Shown here: one piece after another, positions 12,228 through 22,284 of the stretch | Position numbering within the stretch: the stretch's first letter is position 1 | Layout of the letters: the number at the start of each line of letters is the position of its first letter | Assembly (NCBI RefSeq): GCF_021513135.1 | Contig: NZ_CP090980.1 | Span: forward strand, 868,001-932,000 | DNA: 64,000 bases | Origin: Vibrio sp. SS-MA-C1-2 | GTDB taxonomy: Bacteria > Pseudomonadota > Gammaproteobacteria > Enterobacterales > Vibrionaceae | Reading direction: 5' to 3' | Program-made: the position numbers and the translations under genes | Notes under the pieces: model-generated | What the model was told of the DNA's origin: nothing | The model's input: the letters and a program-made list of their open reading frames with translations, nothing else | The model's database searches: none

Positions 12228-12473
12228 TTACTCTAATTCTATGTTGAATCTATCACTTGAACTGAAAGTTATAAGAGGAATCAGCTGCTGAAGTACATAG
12301 GCATATTGAAGCTGCATTGACGCTTCTTTGTTTATGGCAACCAAGTTGTTACCAACTTTTTTTGAGAATATTGACCAGCTAAGTGAAACAGCGGCTCTCA
12401 TTCGTTCTGAAACTTCATTCGATTCAATTGAGTACATTGTTAACCACGAGTAATGTGTTGGATAAAATGACAC
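12228..12473 (-). pseudogene. Unknown gene, 5' fragment cut by the IS66 element
   Basis: Eighty-one residues with a helical middle (NEVSERMRAAVSLSWSIFSK, then KEASMQLQYAYVLQQLIPL). The frame enters the IS66 terminal repeat and stops there by chance, so the true C-terminus is gone. The pattern loosely recalls the N-terminus of some restriction-endonuclease-like hypothetical proteins, but I would not assign it. A good ribosome site is not obvious. Confidence 0.4.
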
Positions 12474-12643
12474 TTTATATCCATTAATACAATTAAGTCA
12501 AAAGCTGTTCAATGAAATGTGAAACCAGCGAAGGCTAGCTTACTTTGGGGCATAAACGAGTCAGGGGCTTTACTAATTTAGCTTGGGAAAATTCTCAAGT
12601 ATGTAGTAAAGCCTCCAATTCAGTGTCTAACTTTTATTACTCA

Positions 12644-12968
12644 TTACAATTGAAAAAACTTCTTTAACGATTTCTTTAGACCGTTTGGCTTACGCTCAAC
12701 CATAGCTTTAGTCTCTACTTTATCTTCAACCCCAGAAGACTCAGGTAAAGCTAGATACTTGTCAAGAAAGGCCTCAGGCCTGTCTTCACGAGACTTCAAA
12801 GGCATATATTTGTTATAATAAATCCCAGCAGTACTGTTATCTTTATGCCCTAATACTCCTCTGATCCACATTTCAGGCAAGCCAATACTAAACGCATGTG
12901 ATGAAAAGGTTTTACGAAGTTGCTTAGGGCCTCGATGAATAATCTCACAATCTATAGCAGAATCAGCT
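12644..12968 (-). pseudogene. Tyrosine recombinase C-terminal fragment
   Basis: The minus-strand frame reads CEIIHRGPKQLRKTFSSHAF, then MWIRGVLGHKDNSTAGIYYNKY and a basic tail ending KKSLKKFFQL. The RKTF..H box, LGHKDNSTAGIYY and its Tyr are the C-terminal catalytic signature of phage/island integrases. Everything upstream is replaced by an IS630 copy that joins in frame-broken fashion. It is a second integrase relic, different from the one at 9089. Confidence 0.7.
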
Positions 12969-13480
12969 TAAATTAGCATAAAATCACACTCAACATGCCT
13001 TTCAAATAACTCATCAATCGAGCACCTTTCTCGTCGTCTAACATATTTTATTTTTGCCCACTTTTCTCTATTGGATTAAGTTCTGGACTATAAGGCGGTA
13101 ACCATAAAATAGTGATACCAGCCTCTTCTATTAACCTTAATGTATCTGTCCTTTTATGAAAACTCGCGTTATCCATTATTATAACTGACTCTTTGGGCGC
13201 TTTAGGCAAGAGGTCTTGTTCCACCCAGCTATGAAATACATCAGAGTTAATGTTTCCACTAAAAATGGAAAACGTTAAGAATAGATGATTAATGATCGCA
13301 CCAATGACTTTAACCCGCCCCTTTGACTGCCAATTGTGTACTCCATAACATCGAGTTCCTTTATCGGAGTAACCGTGAGTTCTAGGCATATATTGGGCAA
13401 AACCACTCTCATCAAGATAAATAACTGGCCTGCCTTTTTCTTCATGAGCTGTTATAGCTAAATCACCATGTAGTGAATAG
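12969..13480 (-). pseudogene. IS630-family transposase (second type), 5'-truncated and frameshifted
   Basis: Sequence reads VIYLDESGFAQYMPRTHGYS, then IIMDNASFHKRTDTLRLIEE and WLPPYSPELNPIEK, the IS630 DDE signature. At about 13056 the frame slips: the open frame ends NPIEKSGQK. Adding one base gives WAKIKYVRRRERCSIDELF and a natural stop near 12969. The N-terminal half is missing, cut at about 13481 by another element end. It differs in sequence from the IS630 copies at 153 and 9359. Confidence 0.75.
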
Positions 13481-13580
13481 ATATTTCAAGTAGCAAGGTC
13501 GAGGGTTTTCATCATAATGATTTACATGTATCGAGCTCTGATGCTCTGATATTGACATTCACTTGAAACGTCGAAGAGCC
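13481..13580 (-). repeat. Element end with inverted-repeat tip GGCTCTTCGACGTTTCAAGT
   Basis: The minus-strand tip and parts of the following 90 bases match the ends at 20135, 31373 and 35793. The tip GGCTCTTCG resembles ISL3-family ends, but no transposase is attached here, so the family is not certain. Confidence 0.6.
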
Positions 13581-13796
13581 AATTTTCATCTTAAGGATAC
13601 GTTTAATAAGAGATAACATCTTCTCGTTAATTATCAAATATCTACTTTAATAAACGATGTAAACAATGAAAAATTAGGTTTCCTGCTCTACTTGTACGAA
13701 ATTTAATCATTGGGATTTTCGTCGAGTATACTGATAATAAGTGAAATTCTGATATCCTTTAAACATACAATCATACAATCCTGAATTGGAGTAACG

Positions 13797-14766
13797 ATGA
13801 ACCCATCTGAAATTAATCAATCACTTTCTACTTTAGCAAATACGTTAGGTAATCAAGTTGTGGGTCAACAACATGTAGTTAACTCACTGATTATTGCATT
13901 AATTGCTAATGGACATGTTCTTTTAGAAGGACTACCAGGGACCGCAAAAACGCGCTCTGTACGTTCATTAGCGACGAGTTTAAACACAGAGTTAGGGCGA
14001 GTTCAATTTACACCTGACCTTAATGCCTAGTGATGTTATTGGTTATGAAATAGCATCAAACGATGGTTTATTAAGTTTTAAGCAAGGTCCTGCTTTTACA
14101 AATATTCTTCTGGCTGATGAGATCAACCGTGCTCCACCAAAAGTTCAATCTGCTTTATTAGAAGCGATGGAAGAACGTCAAGTTACAGTTGGAGGAACAA
14201 CACATAAATTACCTGAATTTTTTCTTGTTTTAGCAACTCAAAATCCAGTCGAACAGGAAGGAACCTATCCTTTGCCTGAAGCTCAATTAGATCGTTTCTT
14301 AATGAAGGTGACGGTGGATTATCCAGATCGTAATGGTGAATTAGAAGTGTTAAAACTTATTATACAAGAAGAAAAAGCTATTCCAGATATAATTAAAGTT
14401 AATCCTAGTACTATTTTTGCTGCACGAAAAGCATTAACTGAGCTTTATGTTTCAGACTCTATTTTACAATACATTGTAGATATTATAATGGCAACACGAA
14501 AGCCTGATGCATATCAAGATAGTGAATTTAAAAAAATGGATTTCTCTAGGGTCAAGTCCTCGAGCAACAATAGCACTCGAACGTTGTGCACGAGCACATG
14601 CTTATTTGAATGGTAAGAATTATGTTGATCCAGATGATGTCCGAGCGGTTGCTTTATCGGTATTAGGGCATCGCATTGTATTGAGCTATGAAGCTTTGGC
14701 TGAAGGTAGGTTACAGCTAAAGATGTTGTTTCTGAATTGATTCAACAGGTTGCAATTACTGCTTAG
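13797..14766 (+). pseudogene. moxR: MoxR-family AAA+ ATPase, frameshifted
   Basis: MoxR ATPases act as chaperones for the vWA proteins encoded next to them. Walker A is visible (EGLPGTAKT), then [20 protein letters not shown] with Walker B and the sensor region [20 protein letters not shown]. Frame changes occur near 14020 (extra A before CCTAGTG), near 14540 (SEFKKMDF continues out of frame as [17 protein letters not shown]) and near 14708 ([18 protein letters not shown] then TAG). About 320 residues are recoverable, normal MoxR length. The start has a GGAG ribosome site. Three independent indels make this a true pseudogene. Confidence 0.85.
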
Positions 14767-14774
14767 GAGTTTAT

Positions 14775-15714
14775 ATGATGGATCCTCGAATCTTTGTTGA
14801 GATTTCTCTCGCTTTTAGCTATGAGAAATTTTGCTAAAAAGATTAAATTAGGGTCACGAAATTTAAACCTGCAGGTATTTTTTCAGGGCGAAACCGTTCT
14901 AAATTAAGAGGTCCTGGGCTCAATTTTGAAGAATTAAGACCTTATCGTGAAGGTGATACATTAAAAGAGATTGATTGGAAGTCATCATCTCGAGCCAGTA
15001 AAAAAATGGTACGTGTTTATACAGAAGAGACGGATAGACCTGCGGTTATCGTTTGTGATCAACGTGAACCATTGTTCTTTGGTAGTCAAAAATATACTAA
15101 GTCGGTGGTTGCAGCACAAGTTGCAACATTTATGGCGTGGTTAATGCTTGATAAAGGGGATCGTGTTGGTGGTATTATACTAAGTGAAACAGCACCTTTT
15201 GTATTAAAACCTAAACGTTCAACTAAAAATGTTATTCACTATACTTAAATGGACTTGTACATGCAAATCAACAGTTTTTAGCTCGCTCGAGAAAAACAGA
15301 ACGTATTGATGTTGATATTAATGAGACAATAAAACAAAGTGAACGGTTATTAGGTAGCAGTGGTACCTTAATTATTATTACTGATGGTGAAGGGATTAAT
15401 GATCTTATTTTAGATAAACTAAAGCGACTATCAGTATGAAGCATAATATGATGTTGTTTTTAGTGAATGATCAGCATTGAGAAAATGATTATAGTCTCAG
15501 CGGATGGTCTTGTTATTTCAGATGGAGATTTACAGCTTGCAAGTACGAGTTAACTCAATAAGAGAGTAGACGCAGAATACCAGCAAGAAGATATGAAGTT
15601 AATAAGATTCAATCAACAAAAACAGCGTTATCTTTAAATGGTCTACCATTTGGTGAAATTAATACAATTACTGAACCTCATTTGCAACTTATTAAGCTTT
15701 TAATAGGGAGATAA
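14775..15714 (+). pseudogene. DUF58 protein, frameshifted
   Basis: DUF58 proteins are the second gene of MoxR operons. The family hallmark is present: RGPGLNFEELRPYREGDTLK, then EIDWKSSSRASKKMVRVY. A vWA-like region follows (AVIVCDQREPLFFGS, then IIITDGEGINDLILDKL). The first 30 codons contain a frame break, the open frame stops at TAA 15247, and later parts are interrupted again at 15437-15600. The last part (LNGLPFGEINTITEPHLQLI) reaches a stop two bases before the next gene. Confidence 0.8.
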
Positions 15715-15715
15715 T

Positions 15716-16283
15716 ATGTCCTTTTTCTCCATCCCTGTTCCTGATAATTTTGGCAACTATATGATAAAAGATATGTTGTCACTGATAGTCTTGCCTGATT
15801 CTATCTCGTTATGGTACCAGAGACTCCGGCTGCAATTAGCTTTAGTGTTTATTATTGCCATTGTTATTATTGTGTTTATTTGCCGAAACGTTATAAAACT
15901 TGGTGTAATAATGCCTACCGAAGAGCCGCGTATACGTAAATTAAAAAAATTACCTAATCAACAAGCATTGATAGCATTACCTTCTATTTTAAAACAAGTT
16001 GCACTGCTGTGAGTTGTAGTGCACCGCATATTAAGACTTTATGGGGTGATGGCTGGTTAATATTTTTAAACTCAAGTATTAAGTCCTAAAAGAGCGAACA
16101 TTATTTTCAGCACAAGAACAGGGTAATTTATTAGAAATCATTAGCTTTCAGCCGCCAAGTCACTTATGGAATGTTAGTACATCACAAGTAACAGATTTGG
16201 CTTTAATTAGTTCGAGTATTGAATTGGATTCGAAAACATCAAGCGGTTCAGAATCAATCAAAGATTTATTAAATCACATATGA
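15716..16283 (+). pseudogene. DUF4381-type small membrane protein, frameshifted
   Basis: Starts immediately after the DUF58 gene (GGGAG ribosome site). It has the DUF4381 layout: a short cytoplasmic N-terminus, LPDSISLWYQRLRLQLALVF entering one transmembrane helix (IIAIVIIVFI), then a cytoplasmic tail. The open frame ends at 16012. The tail continues in another frame (QEQGNLLEIISFQPPSHLWN), ending at TGA 16283. Confidence 0.65.
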
Positions 16284-16312
16284 TATGAATAAAAATAATA
16301 AGGGAACGACGT

Positions 16313-17320
16313 ATGATTACCTTATTACAACCGTGGTTACTTCTCTTATTACCGCTTCCTTTATTAGTTTATCGCTATGTACCCGCATATAAAGAAAGTG
16401 ATAGTGCCATTAAAGTTCCTTTTTTTAGACGTTTAATTGAAATATTACAGGTCAGCAGGCGCATCAATCCAGTATGATTCGTCAACGTCGTAAGATTCAG
16501 TTAATGATTTTCTTAATTGTTGGTTGGTGCTTAACTATTCTGATGACTTGGCACAACCTGTGAAGCTTGGCAAAGTCGTCACAGAGCAAAAGAGTGCCCG
16601 AGATTTGATGGTAGCAGTAGATTTTTCTCAATCGATGCAAGAAATAGACTTTCCTGACAGAAAAGTGGCCAATTGATTAGTCGCTGGCAAGGTTTAGAAG
16701 CGTTACTGGATAAATTTGCTCATCAAAGAACGGGTGATCGTTTAGGGCTTATTGCTTTTGGCTCTGGTGCCTATTTGCAAGTTCCTTTTACCACGAAAAT
16801 TGATACGTGGCAGATGATGTTAGACAGTATGGATGCTGAAATTGCAGGTCCAACCACTGCCATTGGTGATGCAATTGGACTTTAAGTATCCGTGCATTTG
16901 AGCATTCAAGTGCAAAACAAAAAACGTTATTATTATTTACTGATGGTAGTGATACTGCAAGTCGACTTCCTCCGGTTGAAGCTGCAAAGGTGGCCAAAAC
17001 AAGAGGAATTAATGTTTTTACCATTGCTATTGGTAACCCAAATACTAAAATGAAAGATAAAAAGGTCGATGTAACAACCCTTCAAATCAGGTGGCCAACA
17101 TCACTGATGGTAAAAGTTATATTGCGATGGGGAACCAGGCCTTACAATCGTTGTACTTAAATGATATTAATAAAGTTGCTCCCACGGTTTATACATCAAC
17201 GTCATATCAACCAATGACTTACTTATATCCGTATATACTTTGATCAGTTTTTTATTGGTTACATATCTACTGTTATGGATGAGTTTTACCGTTATTGAAA
17301 TTTCGATCGCCGGAGAGTGA
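16313..17320 (+). pseudogene. batA: vWA-domain membrane protein BatA-like, frameshifted
   Basis: Begins MITLLQPWLLLLLPLPLLVY, a BatA-type N-terminal membrane helix. The metal-binding MIDAS motif DFSQSMQ follows, then DRLGLIAFGSGAYLQVPFTT and LLFTDGSDTAS. A C-terminal hydrophobic region precedes the next start. At least four frame changes (near 16450, 16670, 16880, 17080) break it. Confidence 0.8.
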
Positions 17321-17324
17321 AACG

Positions 17325-18889
17325 ATGAATTTTAACTTAAATAATTTTCACTTTTTGTACCCCGAGTATTTTGGGTTATCGTGATCCCATTTTTTTTGAT
17401 TCTGATTGTATGTGATTAAACGTAATAAAAAGTCACAACATATGAGTGGGAAGGGGATTATTGCCCCTCATTTAGCTGAAGTACTACAAACGGAAAACAA
17501 AGCTAAACGGAAAATTGGTCCAATAAAATTAGTTATATTGCTTTTGATCTTTATTGTGTTATAACGGCGTTGGCAAGGCCGGTTTGGCAACTAAACCCTC
17601 ATAATCCTGACGATAGCCCGCCTTTAATTGTAGTGATCGATCAGTCGATTTCAATGGAGAAGAAAATGGACGTATTTCACCGAGCCGGACGGATAAAGCT
17701 AAGTTTATTATCAGTCAGTTGATTAAGAGTGATGTACATCGCCCGATTAGTTTTGTGGCTTTCAGTGGCAGCTCTCATGTTTTACTACCACCAACAACCG
17801 ATTATAAATTGGCCTCCCTCTATTTATCTTATCTTTCACCTATAGCGCTAATGCCTGTTGATGGTGGGGATATCAATGCCTTAGTTGATACTTTGAATTC
17901 TGTTTCGGCATTAAGTGTTAAAAACTCAACAATTTTATTATTAACTGATGGTTTAAGTGACAGTGTCAAATTACTAAAGGCTTTTGCTAAAGAAAAAAGT
18001 GACCCTTTAGTGACGGTATACTTTACTGATTTAGGTAAACAGATAGGATCGCAGCTAAACAGTGATATATTTAATGGCGTAAAACTGTCCGGAGATAACT
18101 CAAGTCTGAAAAAGGCGATTTTATTAAAAGGTAAAGACAACGCTCATTTGATCCGAATCGTTGGCAAGATGAGTCTCATTATTTTCTGGGATTGATTGCT
18201 GTCATTTTTCTGTTTTGGTTTAGAAAAGGTTGGACACTTTATTGGACATTTGCATTATTAATGACGATTTCTCCGGTGAAGAATGCCCAAGCGAATGTGC
18301 TGGATTGGTTTGTTACTCCAAACCAAAAAGGGATGATTTACCTCTATATGGGAGACTATAAAAAAGCAGAGCAGAGCTTTGATGATCCAAATTGGAAGGC
18401 GGTATCTTGTTTCTACAGTGAAGATTTTAAATGTGCTCAAAAAGAGTTTGCGAAAGTAGCAGATACGACTGCTATTTACAATATGGCAGTGTCTGCTGGA
18501 CAAGATGGTCGTTTTAAAACGGCACGTGAGCTTTATCAAGGCTTGTTAGCGATTGAACCCGACAATAAAGCGGCTAAGTTCAACTTGGAAAAAGTCAACA
18601 AGATCATTAAAGAGATTAATGATTTTAACAAAGGACAATTAGATGAGCACCCTAAACCACCATCAAAAGCGCCTCCCAAGGAGGCAAAAGAAATTGCTGA
18701 TGGTGCAAAGAAAAAAGGTATCGGCATAATCCCTCGTTCAACTTGATGATGGCTAGTGAAGTATCTTAAAAGACAAGCGTGCAACCGATAAATGGTTAAG
18801 AGACATCAGTCAAGATCCTAAAGAGTTTATTCGTTTGAAGTTCTTAGCTGAATATAATGCTAAGGTGAATCAAGAGGAAGCAAAAATGA
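17325..18889 (+). pseudogene. batB: vWA plus TPR protein BatB/BatC-like, frameshifted
   Basis: N-terminal membrane segment, then vWA pieces (PLIVVIDQSISM with the MIDAS serines, HRPISFVAFSGSSHVLLPPT, STILLLTDGLSDS). A second membrane segment follows, then a TPR part (FKTARELYQGLLAIEPDNKA). The C-terminal DKWLRDISQDPKEFIRLKF matches the usual end of these fusions. Frame breaks occur near 17390, 17560, 17670, 18190 and 18740. The proposed end TGA overlaps the next start as ATGA. Confidence 0.8.
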
Positions 18890-20082
18890 ATCAGAAAAGT
18901 AATTCTTACTCTTTTATTTGTTATTTCATTACTGACGGTGCATCAACATCTTCTTTTGCTTTAGTTCTTGAAGGTAAAGTTATCTTCGAAAGAGGTTGTG
19001 GTCAATCAACAAGTTAACTTTGTGAATGTTTTACTTGCGACGCCCAGTTACTTTTTAGAGGGTACTGACTATAAATTACCTTTGATGAAGAATGCGCTTG
19101 TATTATCACAGTTATCATCGAATGTGAGCAGTGGTACTAGCTATATCGATGATAACAAACGCTACGCCAGTCAGCATATTAGTTTTCAGATTTATCCTAA
19201 CAAAAGTGGTGTTTTCTCAATTCCGTCTATGTCATTTACGGTAGCCACAGTCGCTGATAATAAGGGAAAGCAGTATCAAAAAGAAGGTGACGACATCAGC
19301 CGATGGTTTTTATAGCTAAAACGCCAATTAGCTATGGCAAATAATCCTGGATTTTTAGTGTCTCCTAAAGTAAGTCAATTGAAGATGAACTTTAACACAT
19401 AGGCAATCAACAGAATCAAACGAACAGAATATAAAATGTTGGTGATGTCATTAAACGGACTATCACTATAAAAGCTGATGATACATCTTCCATGTTATTA
19501 CCTACATTACAAGCGGATGCTCCTGATGGGGTTTCTGTTTTGTTGAGTGAACCGGTACTGAGTGAAGATTATAAGCGAGGTGAGCATTTTGCTGAAATTA
19601 TACAAGTAATTAGTTACTCTATTGATCGACCAGGCCATTATCAATTAGGTGGTGAGAAATTGACTTGGTGGGATCCGATAAAGCAACGAAGCAGTTAATT
19701 ACCACTTTAAATTATTGAAAGGATTGATGCTGGCGGTGTTAATTGGCAAAGTATTCTTTATTATAGTAAATTATTGGGATTAATAATTATATCAGTATTA
19801 ATTATTTATCTATGTATACATATATTGAGTCGTAAATTTAACTATATTAAACCATTGTTTAGACATGAAGAGGCTAAATATATCAATTTTTTATATATGG
19901 TTCTAGATAACAAAGATCAAGGAGCTATTAATCAACTATCGACATCGGTTAGTCCTGATAAGCGAAGTTTAGTCCACACAGTATTAACTTTCTTTGCTAA
20001 AGATAAAAAGGTATTATCTTTTTGGAAAAGGTGGCAACTTTATATTTTAGTAAATAAAAAGTTCGGGACAAAAAATGATTAG
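18886..20082 (+). pseudogene. batD: BatD-like oxygen tolerance protein, frameshifted
   Basis: Last gene of the operon. Recoverable pieces are an N-terminal signal-like stretch, a beta-rich region (VNQQVNFVNVLLATPSYFLE, then QHISFQIYPNKSGVFSIPSM), a second repeat (DRPGHYQLGGEKLTWWD) and a C-terminal membrane helix (LGLIIISVLIIYLCIHIL) with a cytoplasmic tail. Breaks occur near 18950-19000, 19310-19480 and 19697. BatD proteins are predicted periplasmic partners of the BatA/B vWA proteins. Confidence 0.75.
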
Positions 20083-20134
20083 GTTATTGTTTGATATTTA
20101 ATCTAGTTATCACTGACTTTCAGCTAGAATTTAA

Positions 20135-20370
20135 GGCTATTCGACGTTTTAAGTGGATTTCAATATTTCAGCGGCGGGGCTCGCTATCATGTAGATCATA
20201 GTGATGAACGTGGCTGTATTTCTATAGCCACGAGCCTTCGACCTCGCTGTTTAAAACAAACTATTCAGACCTTCCATTCGCGTATTAGGTATAAGTCTAA
20301 GTCCAGCGTTGACGTATTCTCTCTGAATGCTTTTCTAAGGTGGCTAGCGCTTTTCTTACTGTCTCTAAAG
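20135..20370 (+). repeat. Left part of a GGCTCTTCGACG-ended element
   Basis: The tip is slightly mutated (GGCTATTCGACGTTTTAAGT). The following 150 bases match the copy at 31373-31517 with few changes. It is split at 20371 by the IS50-like element and continues at 21907. No transposase reading is convincing. Confidence 0.6.
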
Positions 20371-20389
20371 CTGTCTCTTGATCAGATCT
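20371..20389 (-). promoter_or_regulatory. IS50-type inside end (transposase binding site)
   Basis: Nineteen bases containing GATC sites. In IS50 the inside end is sensitive to Dam methylation at these sites. Confidence 0.8.
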
Positions 20390-21813
20390 CATAGCGATCC
20401 TTCCGCTTCAAAGATCGCCTTGGCCACTCGGTAGCCTTGAACTTGCGATTGCAGCTTATCCCAACCCTCCCAAATCGTTGTCCAACTTGCCATTCCTGTC
20501 CTTTTAGTATCTGTGAAACCACCAAGTTTTGCTATGGATTGATACGCCCACTTCAAGCTCGGGGCATTTTTTCCTTTGTGTCCTCTGGGCTTGTAGTGTT
20601 GCATTAAAATGCGCCACTCATCTTTTTCTAATACATGGTGGCAACTCTGCTTCTCTAGTTCTTCAGCCTCTTCTCTCTTCCCTTTTTTTCGCAGGTACAA
20701 AGATAGAGTCATAATTTCTCGAAGTTGGAGCAACCGAATGCCCACAAACGCTAGGATTGAGGCTGCTCGCTCTAAATTATCGGGGGAGGTCATGCGTAAT
20801 CTTTCTACACCAGCACCTGTTTTCCAGGCTTTATGAAAGTCCTCAATACGCCATCGAGTTGTATAAATATCAATAATATGGAGCTGTTGCTCTAGCGTAT
20901 CTATCGGCTCACTCGTCAAAAGTAACCAAGAGAGCTTCTCGTTTTCTTGTGTCGTTCCTGACTCTTGTGCATATACCGCATTAAGAATGTGCTCTTGCCC
21001 ATTAAACTTAACGGTGACAGAGCTAGCTTTTAGCGTTAAATTTGCTGTGCGAGATACTCTGTTTTTCGTCTTACCGCGAGCATCTTTCATCCCTTTTTGA
21101 GGTATAGCCACGGTATATCCGCCAGTCATTGGTTGACTGTCCATATGCGCAAATAGCTTGCTCTCATCAATGAGTTTTCTTGAGTGCTTAGCTCTAACCA
21201 CAAAACGTTCGGCATGTGATTGTTTATCAGCGAGATAGCTCATTATGTCTGCTTCTCTGTCACAGACGGATATAACACGTGACATATGAGTTTTAAGCCT
21301 CTGCCGAGTAAAATGAGAAGCGTCTGCCCATTTACCACTTTCTTTTTCGTCAGCATCATTTGGGTCATTTGGTCGGCACCACCAGTCTTGATGTATTAAC
21401 CCCAAGGTCTTTGAAGTCGAACTATCAAGCAACATCACAGAATGAACCCACCAACCACGAGAGGTATCTGTTTCCTTACCGAGCTTGCCCAATTGAGGAG
21501 CAACACTGTGTCGATAGCTTAATGATGTTGTGTCTTCTAGAGCCAGTATTTCTGGGACATCGGCGGCCAATTGAGCGGTACAATTAAACCCATTGGCTCT
21601 AATGACGGACGCGCTGACATTTTCATTCCGGATCAAGCGATAAGCTCCTTCTAATTTAGATTCATCTCCCTCGCACGTCCGTGCGAGAGACTTGCCAGCC
21701 GCAGACGCTAACTGAGAAGCGACTTGTTTAAGTCTATCAGTTCTGCGTTTATCACCTAGCTCTGTATTTGCAAAATGATTAGCCGCCCATTGTTCAGTGT
21801 TAAAAAGTGACAT
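20389..21813 (-). CDS. IS4-family, IS50-group transposase (Tn5 Tnp homologue)
   Basis: A 474-residue protein that parallels Tn5 transposase (476 residues) along its whole length. The N-terminal DNA-binding box is ELGDKRRTDRLKQVASQLAS. First catalytic Asp94 is in LALEDTTSLSYRH, second Asp185 in VCDREADI, and Glu324 in the YREK-type motif YTTRWRIEDFHKAWKTGAG. The C-terminal domain ends ASWTTIWEGWDKLQSQVQGY. The frame is intact and the element has both ends, so it may still be active. An internal start for an inhibitor like Tn5 Inh is possible, but I could not place one with confidence. Confidence 0.95.
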   Translation of the reverse strand: MSLFNTEQWAANHFANTELGDKRRTDRLKQVASQLASAAGKSLARTCEGDESKLEGAYRLIRNENVSASVIRANGFNCTAQLAADVPEILALEDTTSLSYRHSVAPQLGKLGKETDTSRGWWVHSVMLLDSSTSKTLGLIHQDWWCRPNDPNDADEKESGKWADASHFTRQRLKTHMSRVISVCDREADIMSYLADKQSHAERFVVRAKHSRKLIDESKLFAHMDSQPMTGGYTVAIPQKGMKDARGKTKNRVSRTANLTLKASSVTVKFNGQEHILNAVYAQESGTTQENEKLSWLLLTSEPIDTLEQQLHIIDIYTTRWRIEDFHKAWKTGAGVERLRMTSPDNLERAASILAFVGIRLLQLREIMTLSLYLRKKGKREEAEELEKQSCHHVLEKDEWRILMQHYKPRGHKGKNAPSLKWAYQSIAKLGGFTDTKRTGMASWTTIWEGWDKLQSQVQGYRVAKAIFEAEGSL

Positions 21814-21887
21814 ATTAAGACCATAAAAAAGTGAGTTCTAATGATCTGATCATAATTCCTTAATATCGTTCCCTTTTTACCGCAAAT

Positions 21888-21906
21888 ATTTGTGTAGAAG
21901 AGTCAG
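21888..21906 (-). promoter_or_regulatory. IS50-type outside end
   Basis: Nineteen-base terminal sequence at the transposase-start side. In IS50 this end carries a DnaA-box-like core; here it reads TTCTACACA, one base off the consensus. Confidence 0.7.
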
Positions 21907-22059
21907 GTCTCTAAAGCTTCTGAACTTCCTATTTCGTCAAGTGTAAACTTGATGAAATTAGTCCGATGCCAACGAGCCACTTGCGTCGTTGTGACTTCTC
22001 TTATCCAACGTCACTTTTCTTTCACTCGCCAAGCTTTACTTGCTTATCTGCCATCGGAC
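21907..22059 (+). repeat. Continuation of interrupted element with long hairpin
   Basis: Begins with the target duplicate of the IS50-like insertion. It includes an imperfect inverted repeat GTCCGATGCCA / TGCCATCGGAC at 21961-21971 and 22049-22059, enclosing about 80 bases. No gene is visible. Confidence 0.4.
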
Positions 22060-22284
22060 TTTCAGCATTCTTTAAAACTCCAAGTAGTACCTAAACTGGC
22101 TCAAGTGCATAGCTATGTAAATTAAAGATTAGATAAACATCAATGCAAGAGACTCATTCTATTTTTTATCCGAAAATCAAGCTCACCTAAGTAGTGAAGA
22201 GTTCATCTGTCCGTTTAAAAATACGATAAAATGTAGAAGGAGAGGTAATATAAACACCTATATCCAGTAACTTAGGATAGATTT

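Larger units (their letters stand above)
10652..12231 (+). mobile_element. IS66-family (ISBst12-like) element, complete, about 1580 bp
   Basis: The ends GTAAGTGTTCACC and, inverted, GTAACCGTTCACC define the element. It encodes one transposase in two overlapping frames joined by a probable -1 frameshift. It lacks the separate TnpA/TnpB genes of classical IS66, hence the ISBst12-like assignment. No flanking 8-bp duplication is visible. Its right end cuts the small gene at 12228-12473. Confidence 0.85.
20371..21906 (-). mobile_element. IS50/Tn5-like insertion sequence, complete, 1536 bp
   Basis: The left tip CTGTCTCTTGATCAGATCT is identical to the IS50 inside end as I remember it, including the overlap with the transposase stop codon. 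The right tip, read inward, is CTGACTCTTCTACACAAAT and differs by two bases from the IS50 outside end. A 10-bp direct repeat GTCTCTAAAG lies on each side (20361-20370 and 21907-21916). The element is inserted into the repeat that starts at 20135. Confidence 0.92.

Noticed and set aside
13797-20082. Treating the Bat operon breaks as sequencing errors
   Set aside because: Neighbouring long genes such as katG, gltS, the recombinase trio and the cytochrome have clean frames, so generally poor base quality is unlikely, though reads would be needed to be certain.
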